64,000 nt of DNA from NCBI RefSeq assembly GCF_001422445.1, contig NZ_LMNA01000001.1:604735-668734 (forward strand). Reading direction: 5' to 3'. The position numbers were made by a program, and so were the translations under genes. The notes beneath the pieces are model-generated. The model had not been told where the DNA came from, searched no databases, and saw nothing but the letters and a program-made list of their open reading frames with translations. Source of the stretch: Pseudorhodoferax sp. Leaf274. GTDB lineage: Bacteria; Pseudomonadota; Gammaproteobacteria; Burkholderiales; Burkholderiaceae_C. This document shows positions 34,023 through 43,082 of this stretch, piece after piece; the stretch's first letter is position 1; each line of letters starts with the position of its first letter.

Positions 34023-34997
34023 ATGTTCAAGCACACCGCTCCCTGGATCGCTGCACTGGCCGTCACCACGTCGGCCGCACCCGCCCTGGCGCAGGACGCC
34101 TGGCCCACCAAGCCCGTCACCCTCATCGTGCCGGCCGCGCCCGGCGGCACCACCGACATCGTCGCGCGGCTGCTGGCCGATGGCCTGTCGCGCGCCTGGG
34201 GCCAGAGCGTGGTGGTCGACAACAAGGCTGGCGCGGCCGGCATCATCGGCTCGCAGCAGCTGGTGCGCTCCGCGCCCGATGGCTACACGCTGATCATGGG
34301 CAACATCGGCCCCAACGCGATCAACTACAGCCTGTACAAGAAGCTGCCGTACAAGGCCACGGACTTCGCGCCGGTGACGCTGGCCGTCTCGGTGCCCAAC
34401 GTGCTCGTGGTCAACGCCGGCTCGGGCATCACGAGTGCCAAGGACCTCATCGCCAAGCTCAAGGCCGAGCCGGCCAAGCACGCGTTCGGCTCCTCCGGCA
34501 AGGGCCAGTCGCCGCACCTGTCGGGCGAGATGTTCCTGCAGCGCACCGGTACCAAGGCAGAGCACGTGGCCTACAAGGGCGCCGGCCCGGCCGTGGCGGC
34601 GCTGCTGGCCAACCAGTACACCTTCATGGTGGACAACCTGCCCAGCTCGATCGCGCAGATCCAGGGCGGCAAGTTCCGCGCGCTGGCGCTGACCGGCGCC
34701 ACGCGCAGCCCGCAGCTGCCCGACGTGCCCACCATGGCCGAGGCCGGCGTGCCCGACATGGTGGTCACCGCCTGGTTCGGCCTGATGGCGCCGGCCGGCA
34801 CGCCGCCGGCCATCGTCCACAAGATCCAGCAGAGCGCCCGCCAGGTGCTGCAGGCGCCCGAGAACGTGCAGCGCCTGCGCGGCATGGGCGCCGAACCCGG
34901 CGGCAACACGCCGGAGGAGTTCGCCCGCTTCATCGACGCCGAACGCGCGCGCTGGCACAAGACCGTCGAGGCCGCCGGGCTCTCGATGGACGAATGA
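34023..34997 (+). CDS. Bug-family tripartite tricarboxylate receptor (second copy)
   Basis: A 324-residue Bug receptor with signal peptide ending ALAQD and mature start WPTKPVTLIVPAAPGGTTDI, then YKGAGPAVAALLANQ. It shares the fold of the preceding protein but is clearly divergent, so it is an old paralogue rather than a recent duplicate. It starts 8 bases after the first receptor gene. The ligand is probably an organic or aromatic acid related to the acyl-CoA enzymes downstream (inference). Confidence 0.9.
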   Translation: MFKHTAPWIAALAVTTSAAPALAQDAWPTKPVTLIVPAAPGGTTDIVARLLADGLSRAWGQSVVVDNKAGAAGIIGSQQLVRSAPDGYTLIMGNIGPNAINYSLYKKLPYKATDFAPVTLAVSVPNVLVVNAGSGITSAKDLIAKLKAEPAKHAFGSSGKGQSPHLSGEMFLQRTGTKAEHVAYKGAGPAVAALLANQYTFMVDNLPSSIAQIQGGKFRALALTGATRSPQLPDVPTMAEAGVPDMVVTAWFGLMAPAGTPPAIVHKIQQSARQVLQAPENVQRLRGMGAEPGGNTPEEFARFIDAERARWHKTVEAAGLSMDE

Positions 34998-35025
34998 CCT
35001 TTTCTTGACCTTTGATGGACCCGAC

Positions 35026-36189
35026 ATGATCCGCGACCCCGAAATCACCCAGGCCTTCCTGGACAGCGTGCGCACCTTCGTCAACGAGCGGCTGGTGCCG
35101 GCCGAGCACACCGTCGCCGAGACCGACCAGATCCCCGAAGACATCGTCAACGAGATGAAGGCCATGGGCCTGTTCGGCCTGACCGTGCCCGAGGAGTACG
35201 GCGGCCTGGGCGTGACGATGGAAGAAGAGTCGCTGATCATGTTCGAGATGGGCCGCACCTCGCCGGCCTTCCGCTCGCTGTTCGGCACCACGGTGGGCAT
35301 CGGCTCGCAGGGCATCCTGATCGACGGCACGCAGGCGCAGAAGGACCACTGGCTGCCCAAGCTTGCCAGCGGCGAGCTGACGGCCAGCTTCGCGCTGACC
35401 GAGCCCGAGGCCGGTTCCGACGCGGCCTCGCTGCGCACCACGGCGCGCAAGGCAACGGACGCGCAGGGCGAGCACTACATCGTCAACGGCAGCAAGCGCT
35501 TCATCACCAACGCGCCCACGGCCGGCATCTTCACGCTGATGGCGCGCACCGACCCCAACAACAAGGGCGCGGGCGGTGTCTCGTCCTTCATCGTCGACGC
35601 CAGGACGCCCGGCATCACGGTCGGCAAGCCCGACAAGAAGATGGGCCAGCGCGGCGCGCACACGGCCGATGTGACCTTCGACAACGTGCGCGTGCCGGCC
35701 GAGAACATCATCGGCGGCAAGGAAGGCCAGGGCTTCAAGACCGCGATGAAGGTGCTGGAGAAGGGCCGCATCCACATCGCCGCGATCTGCGTGGGCGCGG
35801 CCGAGCGCATGCTCGACGACGCGCTCAAGTACGCGATCGAGCGCCGCCAGTTCGGCCAGCCCATCGCCGAGTTCCAGCTCGTGCAGGCCATGCTGGCCGA
35901 CAGCAAGATGGAGGCCTATGCCGCGCGCTGCATGGTGATCGACGCCGCGCGCCGGCGCGACAACGGCGAGAACGTCTCGACCGAGGCCTCGTGCTGCAAG
36001 CTGTTCGCCTCCGAGATCTGCGGCAAGGTGGCCGACCGCGCCGTGCAGATCTTCGGCGGCTCGGGCTACGTGGCCGACCACGGCATCGAGCGCTTCTACC
36101 GCGACGTGCGCCTGTTCCGCCTGTACGAGGGCACGAGCCAGATCCAGCAACTCGTGATCGCGCGCAACATGATCAAGGCCGCGAGCTGA
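35026..36189 (+). CDS. Acyl-CoA dehydrogenase
   Basis: A 387-residue acyl-CoA dehydrogenase. The substrate-binding segment FALTEPEAGSDAASLRTTA, the FAD-contact region QIFGGSGYVADHGIER and the catalytic Glu in LYEGTSQIQ are all in place, so it should be active, in contrast to the family member at 18336. Start chosen at MIRDPE (35026) rather than 21 bases upstream. It lies in the LysR-divergent Bug operon with an acyl-CoA ligase, so it probably acts on the CoA ester of the imported acid. Confidence 0.9.
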   Translation: MIRDPEITQAFLDSVRTFVNERLVPAEHTVAETDQIPEDIVNEMKAMGLFGLTVPEEYGGLGVTMEEESLIMFEMGRTSPAFRSLFGTTVGIGSQGILIDGTQAQKDHWLPKLASGELTASFALTEPEAGSDAASLRTTARKATDAQGEHYIVNGSKRFITNAPTAGIFTLMARTDPNNKGAGGVSSFIVDARTPGITVGKPDKKMGQRGAHTADVTFDNVRVPAENIIGGKEGQGFKTAMKVLEKGRIHIAAICVGAAERMLDDALKYAIERRQFGQPIAEFQLVQAMLADSKMEAYAARCMVIDAARRRDNGENVSTEASCCKLFASEICGKVADRAVQIFGGSGYVADHGIERFYRDVRLFRLYEGTSQIQQLVIARNMIKAAS

Positions 36190-36227
36190 TTCCAGCTGCC
36201 GTACCACGACAACCACGGAGACAAGAC

Positions 36228-37196
36228 ATGCACCAGCCGCTGCGCGCGCTGTTCGCGGAGCGGCTGCGCCTGCCGCTGATCGCCGCCCCCATGTTCCGCG
36301 TGTCGGGGCTCGACCTCACGCTCGCGGCCTGCCGCGCCGGCGTGGTCGGCTCCTTCCCCACGGTCAACTGCCGCAGCGTGGCCGAACTGGACGACTGGCT
36401 CACACGCCTGGCGGCCGAACTCGGCCCGCAGGACGCACCGTTCTGCCCCAACCTGATCATGCGGCGCGAGAACCTGCGCGAGGAGTTGGCCTGCCTGCTG
36501 CGCCACCGCGTGGAACTGGTCATCACCAGCGTGGGCGCGCCCGATGCCGCCGTGGCGCCGCTGCACGACATCGGCTGCCGCGTGCTGGCCGACGTGGCCT
36601 CTGTGCGCCATGCCGAGAAGGCCATCGCCGCGGGCGTGGACGGCCTGGTGCTGCTGACGGCCGGCGCGGGCGGGCAGACCGGCTGGGCCAACGGCCTGGC
36701 CTTCGTGCGTGCCGTGCGGGCCTTCTACGATGGTCCCATCGTGCTGGCTGGCGGCGTGTCCGACGGCGCGGCGCTGCTGGCCGCGCAGGTGGCGGGTTGC
36801 GACCTGGGCTACATGGGCACCAAGTTCATCGCCACCGACGAGAGCATGGCCGAGGACGGCCACAAGCAGATGCTGGTGGACAGCCGGCTCGACGACGTGC
36901 TGCTCTCGCGCGCGTTCACGGGCCTGGAGACCAACACGCTGGTGCCGTCCATCGTGGCCGCGGGCCTGGACCCCAAGGCGCTGCCGACCGACATGAGCGA
37001 GGAACGCGCGGCCGCGCTGTACGGCAGCGGTGGCGAGACCAGCATCCGGCGCTGGCGCGACATCTGGAGCGCGGGCCACAGCGTCTCGGGCGTGGACCGG
37101 CGCGGCAGCGTGGCCGCGCTCGTGGCGCAGACAGCCGGCGAATACCGCGCCGCTGCGCAGGCGGCGATGGCGTGGTTGCCGGGCGTGGCGCGATGA
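36228..37196 (+). CDS. Nitronate monooxygenase/NPD-like FMN protein with altered catalytic residue
   Basis: A 322-residue TIM-barrel flavoprotein of the 2-nitropropane dioxygenase-like family. The N-terminus LPLIAAPMFRVSGLDL and phosphate-binding VLAGGVSDGAALLAA and DLGYMGTKFIAT fit the family. The segment that in nitronate monooxygenases reads GGHTG with a catalytic His is GAGGQTG here (Gln150), so nitronate oxidation is uncertain. Members of this kind often sit beside acyl-CoA genes. GGAG precedes the ATG; the stop overlaps the ligase start. Confidence 0.8.
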   Translation: MHQPLRALFAERLRLPLIAAPMFRVSGLDLTLAACRAGVVGSFPTVNCRSVAELDDWLTRLAAELGPQDAPFCPNLIMRRENLREELACLLRHRVELVITSVGAPDAAVAPLHDIGCRVLADVASVRHAEKAIAAGVDGLVLLTAGAGGQTGWANGLAFVRAVRAFYDGPIVLAGGVSDGAALLAAQVAGCDLGYMGTKFIATDESMAEDGHKQMLVDSRLDDVLLSRAFTGLETNTLVPSIVAAGLDPKALPTDMSEERAAALYGSGGETSIRRWRDIWSAGHSVSGVDRRGSVAALVAQTAGEYRAAAQAAMAWLPGVAR

Positions 37197-38749
37197 GCGC
37201 CGCCCACCAGCACCCGACCTACTGCGGCCTCGTGCTGCGCGCGCTGGCACGCTACCCCGACCGCGTGGCCTTCCAGACCGCCGAACGCCAGGTGCGCTAT
37301 GCCGAGGCCTTCGACTTCATCGGCCGCGCGCAGGCGGTGCTGCAGGCCGCCGGCCTGCAACGCGGCCAGCGCGTCGCGCTGCTCAGCGCCAACCGCTGGG
37401 ACAGCTGGTGCGCCGGCGTGGCCGCCCAGGCCCTGGGTGCCATCGTCACCTCGCTGCACCCGCTCGGCGCGCTCGACGCCCACCTCTACCAGCTGGCCGA
37501 TGCCGAGGTCAGCCTGCTCATCGTCGACGCCCAGGGCTTCGGCGAGCGCGGCGGCGAACTGGCCGCACGCTGCCCCGGCCTGCAGGTGCTCACGCTGGGT
37601 CCGGCCGGCTATGGCCAGGACCTGCTGCGCCTGGCCGATGCACACGGCACGGCCAACGCCTTGGACCTCTCGCTGCCCGGCGGCATCGCCACGCTGAACT
37701 ACACGGGTGGCACCACCGGCCAGCCCAAGGGCGTGGTCAAGACCTCGGCCGCCAACGCGCTGATGTCGCTGACGGTGATGGCCGAGTTCGAGCTGCCGCG
37801 CCGCCCCAGCTTCCTGGCCGTGGCGCCCATCAGCCACGTGACCGGCACCAACGTGCTGCCCGTGCTGTGCAAGGGCGGCACCGTGCACCTGCTCGAGCGC
37901 TTCGACCCCGAGCGGCTGCTGGCCACCATCGCACGCGAACGCATCAACTTCGCGCTGATGGTGCCCACCATGGTCTACGTGCTGCTGGACCACCCGGGCC
38001 TCGGCCAGCACGACCTGTCGTCGCTGGAACTCGTGCTGTACGGCGCCTCGCCGATGTCGCCCGCGCGCCTGGGCGAGGCCTTGGAGCGCATCGGCCCGGT
38101 GTTCTCGCAGCTGTACGGCCAGTCCGAGTGCTACCCCATCGCCACGCTGCCCAAGGCCGACCATGACGTGGCCCGCCCGCACCTGCTGGCCGCCTGCGGC
38201 TTCGCCAGCGCGGCCTGCGAGGTCGCGCTGCTGGACGACCAGCTGCAGCCCGTGCCGCCCGGCGAGGCCGGCGAGATCTGCGTGCGCGGCGGCATGGTGA
38301 TGAGCGAGTACTGGCGCCAGCCAGTAGCCACGGCCGAGGCCCTGGCCGGCGGCTGGCTGCACACCGGCGACGTGGCGCGCCGCGACGCCGAAGGGCGGCT
38401 GTACATCGTCGACCGCAAGAAGGACATGGTGGTCTCGGGCGGCTTCAACGTCTATCCGCGCGAGGTAGAGGACGTGCTGAGCAGCCACCCGGCCGTGGCC
38501 CAGGCGGCCGTGATCGGCGTGCCCGACGCCAAGTGGGGCGAATCGGTCAAGGCCGTGGTCGTGTTGCGGCCGGGCCAGCAGGTCGAGGCCGAGACGCTGA
38601 TGGCGCTGGTGCGCGAGCGCAAGGGCGCGCTGCACGCGCCCAAGCAACTCGTGTTCGCCGACGCGCTGCCGCAGACCGCGCTGGGCAAGATCGACAAGAA
38701 GGCGCTGCGCGCGCAGGAGTGGTCGGGCAGCGGCCGCAACGTCGCCTGA
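37193..38749 (+). CDS. AMP-dependent acyl-CoA ligase
   Basis: A 518-residue ANL-superfamily enzyme that would activate a carboxylic acid with ATP and CoA. Motifs: P-loop NYTGGTTGQPKG (about residue 166), A5-like LYGQSE, the hinge region GWLHTGDVARRD, DRKKDMVVSGGFNVYPREVE, and a catalytic Lys in LGKIDKKALR. It overlaps the NPD-like gene (ATGA). With the Bug receptors and acyl-CoA dehydrogenase it makes an uptake-activation-oxidation set. Confidence 0.9.
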   Translation: MSAAHQHPTYCGLVLRALARYPDRVAFQTAERQVRYAEAFDFIGRAQAVLQAAGLQRGQRVALLSANRWDSWCAGVAAQALGAIVTSLHPLGALDAHLYQLADAEVSLLIVDAQGFGERGGELAARCPGLQVLTLGPAGYGQDLLRLADAHGTANALDLSLPGGIATLNYTGGTTGQPKGVVKTSAANALMSLTVMAEFELPRRPSFLAVAPISHVTGTNVLPVLCKGGTVHLLERFDPERLLATIARERINFALMVPTMVYVLLDHPGLGQHDLSSLELVLYGASPMSPARLGEALERIGPVFSQLYGQSECYPIATLPKADHDVARPHLLAACGFASAACEVALLDDQLQPVPPGEAGEICVRGGMVMSEYWRQPVATAEALAGGWLHTGDVARRDAEGRLYIVDRKKDMVVSGGFNVYPREVEDVLSSHPAVAQAAVIGVPDAKWGESVKAVVVLRPGQQVEAETLMALVRERKGALHAPKQLVFADALPQTALGKIDKKALRAQEWSGSGRNVA

Positions 38750-38945
38750 AGCGGCGCACCACGACTGGAGACACGACAGGGCCGGGATGGGCCTGGTGCC
38801 TGCCGGCGATCCGTCCGGCAGGTTCGTCGCCGTGTGCGCAGCGATACGCCCGTCCGGGGCAAGGCGATCAAGGACGGCGGCATCACGCGCGGCCGGGCTG
38901 CGTGCGAACATGGCCGGCCTGTCCACGCCACTCCAGGGAGCCGCC

Positions 38946-39335
38946 ATGTCCAGCACGATCGACCACTTCGCCCCGGCCCGCGCCAAGACGCCGCCGCTGT
39001 CCTCGGCCGCCCGCGTGGGCGAGCTGGTCTTCGTCTCCGGCACGCCGGGCTACCACGACGACGGCCGCATCGACGAGGACGACTTCGCCGCCCAGTTCGA
39101 CCAGGCCCTGGTGAACCTGCGCGCCATCCTGGCCGAGGCCGGCAGCAGCCTGCGCGGCATCGCCAAGGCCAACGTGCTGCTCACGCGCGCGCAGGACGTG
39201 GCCGAGATGAACGTGCGCTACGCGCTGGCCTTCGGGCCGGCGCCGTTCCCCGCCCGCACCACCTGCGTGGTGGCGGCGCTGCCCGATCCGCGCATGCTGG
39301 TCGAGATCGAGTGCGTGGCGGTGGTGCAGCAGTAG
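38946..39335 (+). CDS. RidA/YjgF-family protein
   Basis: A 129-residue RidA-family protein. RVGELVFVSGTPGY and the C-terminal ARTTCVVAALPDPRMLVEIE, with its conserved Arg, match RidA enamine/imine deaminases, though subfamilies without deaminase activity exist. CAGGGAG precedes the ATG. The 196 bases before it show no other gene, only a GC-rich inverted repeat near 38801-38822 that might end the acyl-CoA operon. Confidence 0.85.
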   Translation: MSSTIDHFAPARAKTPPLSSAARVGELVFVSGTPGYHDDGRIDEDDFAAQFDQALVNLRAILAEAGSSLRGIAKANVLLTRAQDVAEMNVRYALAFGPAPFPARTTCVVAALPDPRMLVEIECVAVVQQ

Positions 39336-39387
39336 ACTGCCCGCCGCTGCGGCGCCGCCGGTGCCGGCACGCCGGGGGGATGCACCC

Positions 39388-40800
39388 ATGCAGGACCAGG
39401 ACGCGATGCAGGCCCCCGCCGACTGGGGCCAGGACGGCGGCGCCGACGCCGCGGCCTCGCTGCTGCAGCGCTACGACGCCGCGACGGGCCTCTGGAACCT
39501 GCCGCGCACGGGCGAGTTCTGGGATGCCGTGGCGCTGGCGCGCCAGCTGGGCCGTTTCGGCGCGGGCTGCACCATCGCCATCGTCGACGACGGCTTCGAC
39601 ATGGCCGTGCCGGCGCTCGCGCCCCACACGCTGGTGCCCCACATCGCCGACCCGCAGCCGTTCGCGCACGGCACCGCCGTCGCGCTGCTGATCCTGGCCG
39701 TGGCGCCACAGGCGCGGCTGCGGCTGTACCCCACGCGCACGGCCGCCGGCTGGGACGCGCAGGCCATCGCGCACGCGCTGCAGGCCATCGCACGGACCGA
39801 TGCCGCCATCGTCAACCTGAGCCTGGGCCAGGCGCACGCGCACGCCACGCTGAACCGCTTCGGCGAGTTCCTGGCCGCCATGGCGCCCTGGCCCGGCATG
39901 GCCGAGGCCGAGGCGCCGTACTGGCTCAACAGCTGCCTGGGCGGGCTGGCCGCGCACGGCGGCTGGCGCAGCCTGCTGCGTGCGCCCGACAGCCCGCTGG
40001 CCGACCCCGTGGCCGCGCTGGTGCGCGGTGGCCGCACCGTGGTGGCCGCCACGGGCAACGCGCGCGGGCATGTCTACGACCCTGCGCTGCGTCCCGGCGT
40101 GCTGGCCGTGGGCTTTCAGCGCGTGGCCCGCGGCGGCGATGCCGGCATGGAGCGCGCCGCGCTCAAGGCGCCCACCTACAGCCAGTCGGAGTTCAACGAC
40201 ATCGGGCTGCCGCAGCCGCCCGGCGTGATCGGTTCGAGCTTCGCCGCGCCGCTGGCCGCGGGTTTCGTGGCGCTGATGGCCGAACGGGCCACGCTGCCGG
40301 CCTACGCCGAGCTGGCCTGGAGCGCGGGCCTGGCGGAGCAGCTCATGGCGCAGCTCGGGGCCGATGGCAGCGCGCCGTTGCCCCGGCAGGCGCAGGCCGT
40401 CGCCCTGTTGTTCGCGAACGCGGTGCAGGCCGCGCCCCATGCGCATGGCCGTGGCGATGGTCCCTGCCCGGAATGCGCGCTGTTCGGCACCAGCGCTTTC
40501 GTCAACGGCGGCCTGTATGCGTTGACCTGGGGCGACCTCGACCGGGCTGCTGCGTTGCTGGCGCCGGCCGTGGCCTTCGCCCCGAACAACCCGCATGCGG
40601 CCGCCAACCTGGCGATGGTCCACGCCCGGCGTGCCGAGGCCGCGGGCGAGGTGCAGGCCAGGGCGCGCGAACTCGCCGAGGCGGCGCGCCTCATGGGCCA
40701 GGCCTGCGCGCTGCGCCCGGAACACCAGCCCTACCGCAGGCGGCTGGAGCAATTCACCCACGCCGCGCAAGACTCCCGGGGTTGGACGCTGGACCCGTAA
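39388..40800 (+). CDS. Cytosolic subtilisin-like (S8) peptidase with TPR-like C-terminus
   Basis: A 470-residue S8-family protein with no signal peptide. The catalytic triad is complete: Asp67 (IAIVDDGFD), His94 (FAHGTAVA) and Ser284 (GSSFAAP), with oxyanion Asn224 (ATGNARG). The last 90 residues are helical and TPR-like (DLDRAAALLAPAVAFAPNNP, then LMGQACALRPEHQPYRRRLE). Cys residues cluster at CPECALFG before this tail. The next gene, 41 bases on, encodes an unrecognised protein with one hydrophobic stretch, so the pair may work together. The substrate is unknown. Confidence 0.83.
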   Translation: MQDQDAMQAPADWGQDGGADAAASLLQRYDAATGLWNLPRTGEFWDAVALARQLGRFGAGCTIAIVDDGFDMAVPALAPHTLVPHIADPQPFAHGTAVALLILAVAPQARLRLYPTRTAAGWDAQAIAHALQAIARTDAAIVNLSLGQAHAHATLNRFGEFLAAMAPWPGMAEAEAPYWLNSCLGGLAAHGGWRSLLRAPDSPLADPVAALVRGGRTVVAATGNARGHVYDPALRPGVLAVGFQRVARGGDAGMERAALKAPTYSQSEFNDIGLPQPPGVIGSSFAAPLAAGFVALMAERATLPAYAELAWSAGLAEQLMAQLGADGSAPLPRQAQAVALLFANAVQAAPHAHGRGDGPCPECALFGTSAFVNGGLYALTWGDLDRAAALLAPAVAFAPNNPHAAANLAMVHARRAEAAGEVQARARELAEAARLMGQACALRPEHQPYRRRLEQFTHAAQDSRGWTLDP

Positions 40801-40841
40801 ACTGGGTGCACCGCAACATCGACTCCCGAAAGGACAGTGCC

Positions 40842-41333
40842 ATGGCGCAAGCGCAAGTGCAGCTGCGGCTGCGGACGGTGGACACCGCCGACCTGGACGC
40901 CGCGTACGGCCTCGCGGACGAGCGGCCCGAGGTCGACCTCGAAGCCAGTGCGGGCGAGCCGGGCGGCGGCATCGAGGGCCAGGTGGAGCCCATCACGGCC
41001 GTGCTGGTCGGTGCCGGCGTGGTGGCGGCGGCCAAGTTCGTGCTGGACTGGTGGGACAAGCGCCGTGGCGGCCTCGTGATCGACCAGCGCCCGGCGGCCC
41101 GGGACCAGCTCTACCGCGACGCGGACGTGCCCTACGGCGTGGTGGTCGTCTTTGCCGCCAAGGGCGGCCAGGTCAAGGTGCAGACGCACGACATGCCCAA
41201 GGACGGCATGCAGCAGCTGCTGGAAGCCGTGGTCAGCGGCGCCTACAAGAGCGTGGCCGACCTGGCCAAGCTGGCCAAGGACACGCTGCCCCAGGCTCAG
41301 GTCGAGCAGCAGCCGGACATCCGCTCGGCGTGA
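40842..41333 (+). CDS. Uncharacterised protein with a single hydrophobic segment, partner of the subtilase
   Basis: A 163-residue protein that I do not recognise. It has an acidic N-terminus, one hydrophobic stretch (about 51-70, TAVLVGAGVVAAAKFVLDWW) that could insert in a membrane, then a mixed alpha/beta part (GVVVVFAAKGGQVKVQTHDM). CCCGAAAGGA upstream is a good ribosome site. It is 41 bases after the subtilase gene and probably cotranscribed, so it may be its substrate, anchor or inhibitor. Confidence 0.7.
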   Translation: MAQAQVQLRLRTVDTADLDAAYGLADERPEVDLEASAGEPGGGIEGQVEPITAVLVGAGVVAAAKFVLDWWDKRRGGLVIDQRPAARDQLYRDADVPYGVVVVFAAKGGQVKVQTHDMPKDGMQQLLEAVVSGAYKSVADLAKLAKDTLPQAQVEQQPDIRSA

Positions 41334-41397
41334 CCTGCGTGTCGGCGGGCAGGCGCTTCAGTCCCGGCGCATTGGGGCCGGCGCTCCAGTGGCCCCT

Positions 41398-41730
41398 TCA
41401 GTCGGCCACGCCGCGCTGGAATTCCTCGCGCGACAGCATGCGGTCGCCGTTCGTGTCCATCTGCTCGAAGCGTTCGGCCACGGCGGGCAGCCGCTGCGCT
41501 TCGTCGTGGCTGAGTCGGCCGTCGCCATTGGCGTCGGCGCGGTCGAATGCGGCATTGGCGCGCTGGTAGGCGGCGTCCCGCATGGCGCGCGGAGCCGTTT
41601 GCAGCTGGGCCTGCAGCAGGCTGCCTTGCTCGCGCGCCTGGGCCACCGTGCCCGTGCTGCCCATGAGCAGGGCGGCGAACAGGGCCAGGCTGTGTTCTTC
41701 GAAGCGGGCGAGGGGGCGGGACTTGCGCAT
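41398..41730 (-). CDS. Exported EF-hand protein
   Basis: A 110-residue protein with a predicted Sec signal peptide ending TVAQA and two EF-hand loops, DRADANGDGRLS and DTNGDRMLS, each with the expected Asp/Asn positions and followed by Glu. It probably binds calcium in the periplasm. The ATG at 41730 is chosen because it gives a normal signal peptide. No operon partner is on the same strand. Confidence 0.8.
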   Translation of the reverse strand: MRKSRPLARFEEHSLALFAALLMGSTGTVAQAREQGSLLQAQLQTAPRAMRDAAYQRANAAFDRADANGDGRLSHDEAQRLPAVAERFEQMDTNGDRMLSREEFQRGVAD

Positions 41731-41952
41731 GCGGGAGAAGCGTCGCTGGAGTGGTCGGGCGCCCATTGCAGCAAACACGCGTGCGCCGCGCCAGCACTCT
41801 TGCGCCCTGTTGCCGGCCTCACATCCGCCCGCGGGACTTCACATTTGGAAGCGGCACAATGCCCGGCTTTGCACCGAGCCTGGACTGGCACACCGACCAC
41901 GGTGCCCTCGGGCACATCCAACCACCGAATCCAGGCTGACGAGGACCACCGC

Positions 41953-42513
41953 ATGGGCAAACGCCTCACACAGATCGCCACGCGCACCGGCGACGACGGC
42001 ACCACCGGGCTGGGCGACAACACGCGCGTCGCCAAGGACAGCCTGCGCATCACCGCCATCGGCGAGGTCGACGAACTCAACTCGCACCTGGGCCTGCTGC
42101 TGTGCGAGCCGCTGCCGGCTGCGGTGCGCGAGCTGCTCGTCGATGTGCAGCACCAGCTGTTCAACCTGGGGGGCGAGCTGTCGATCCCCGGCTACGAGCT
42201 GCTCAAGCCCGACGCGCTGCTGCAGCTGGACCAGGCCCTGGCCGACCACAACGCGCAGCTGCCGCGCCTGGCCGAGTTCATCCTGCCGGCCGGCACGCGC
42301 GCCGCTGCGCAGGCCCACGTCTGCCGCACGGTGGCGCGCCGGGCCGAGCGCGCCGTGGTCGCGCTGGGCCGGGCCGAGGCCGTGCGCGACGCGCCGCGCC
42401 ATTACCTGAACCGGCTGTCGGATCTGCTGTTCGTGCTGGCGCGCGTGGTCAACCGCATGGACGGCGGCGACGACGTGTACTGGAAGAGCGAGCGCCTGGC
42501 GCGCGAAGGCTGA
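41953..42513 (+). CDS. Cob(I)alamin adenosyltransferase, PduO type
   Basis: A 186-residue ATP:corrinoid adenosyltransferase. The N-terminal TRTGDDGTTGLGDNTRVAKD binds ATP, and CRTVARRAERAVVAL and NRLSDLLFVLARVVN are the conserved PduO-type helices. It makes adenosylcobalamin for B12-dependent enzymes. It stands alone; I see no cobalamin riboswitch upstream. Full length for the family. Confidence 0.93.
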   Translation: MGKRLTQIATRTGDDGTTGLGDNTRVAKDSLRITAIGEVDELNSHLGLLLCEPLPAAVRELLVDVQHQLFNLGGELSIPGYELLKPDALLQLDQALADHNAQLPRLAEFILPAGTRAAAQAHVCRTVARRAERAVVALGRAEAVRDAPRHYLNRLSDLLFVLARVVNRMDGGDDVYWKSERLAREG

Positions 42514-42516
42514 GCC

Positions 42517-42939
42517 TCACCTCGGCGCGAGGATGGCCATGGTGATGCGCGACACGCAGGTCAGTTCGCCCGCCTCGTTGGCCAGGTCGATCTGCCAGAC
42601 ATGGGTGCTGCGTCCCATGTGCACCGGCCGCGCGGTGCCGATGACCCAGCCGCTGGTGGCGCCGCGCAAGTGGTTGGCGTTGATGTCCAGGCCCACGGCG
42701 CGCCAGTCCTGCGGCACGGCGAAGGCCGCACCGCACGAGCCCAGCGTTTCGGCCAGCACCACGCTCACGCCGCCGTGCAGCAGGCCGTAGGGCTGGCGCG
42801 TGCGCGCGTCCACCGGCACGCGGCCACGGATGAAATCGTCGCCAACCTCCAGGAACTCGATGCCCAGGTGCTCGACGGCGGTGCCAAGGCTGCCCGTGGT
42901 CAGCAGTTCGACGGAGATCGGTTTTTTCCAGATGGACAT
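42517..42939 (-). CDS. Hotdog-fold thioesterase (PaaI/YdiI-like)
   Basis: A 140-residue hotdog thioesterase. YGLLHGGVSVVLAETLGSCG is the signature of the PaaI/MenI-type group, with a Glu in the active-site helix, and GLDINANHLRGATSG follows. It hydrolyses acyl- or aryl-CoA esters. The start ATG at 42939 gives the usual length. It is convergent with the adenosyltransferase gene, 3 bases apart. Confidence 0.88.
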   Translation of the reverse strand: MSIWKKPISVELLTTGSLGTAVEHLGIEFLEVGDDFIRGRVPVDARTRQPYGLLHGGVSVVLAETLGSCGAAFAVPQDWRAVGLDINANHLRGATSGWVIGTARPVHMGRSTHVWQIDLANEAGELTCVSRITMAILAPR

Positions 42940-43082
42940 GGCGTGGCGCAGGCGGTGGACGGCGAGGGCGCCACTATAGGGGCCGCTGCCGGGGCCCCAC
43001 TGTTCTGCTGGCGACATGGGCCTACGCGCACGCGCGGCGCGCGCGCTTGGCGCGTCCCTGGCCGCCCGCCACACTACCGGCG

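Noticed and set aside
38750-38945. Possible longer N-terminus of the RidA protein or an extra small gene
   Set aside because: The extension has no family similarity, while a good ribosome site precedes the start at 38946; only a weak GC-rich inverted repeat is seen.
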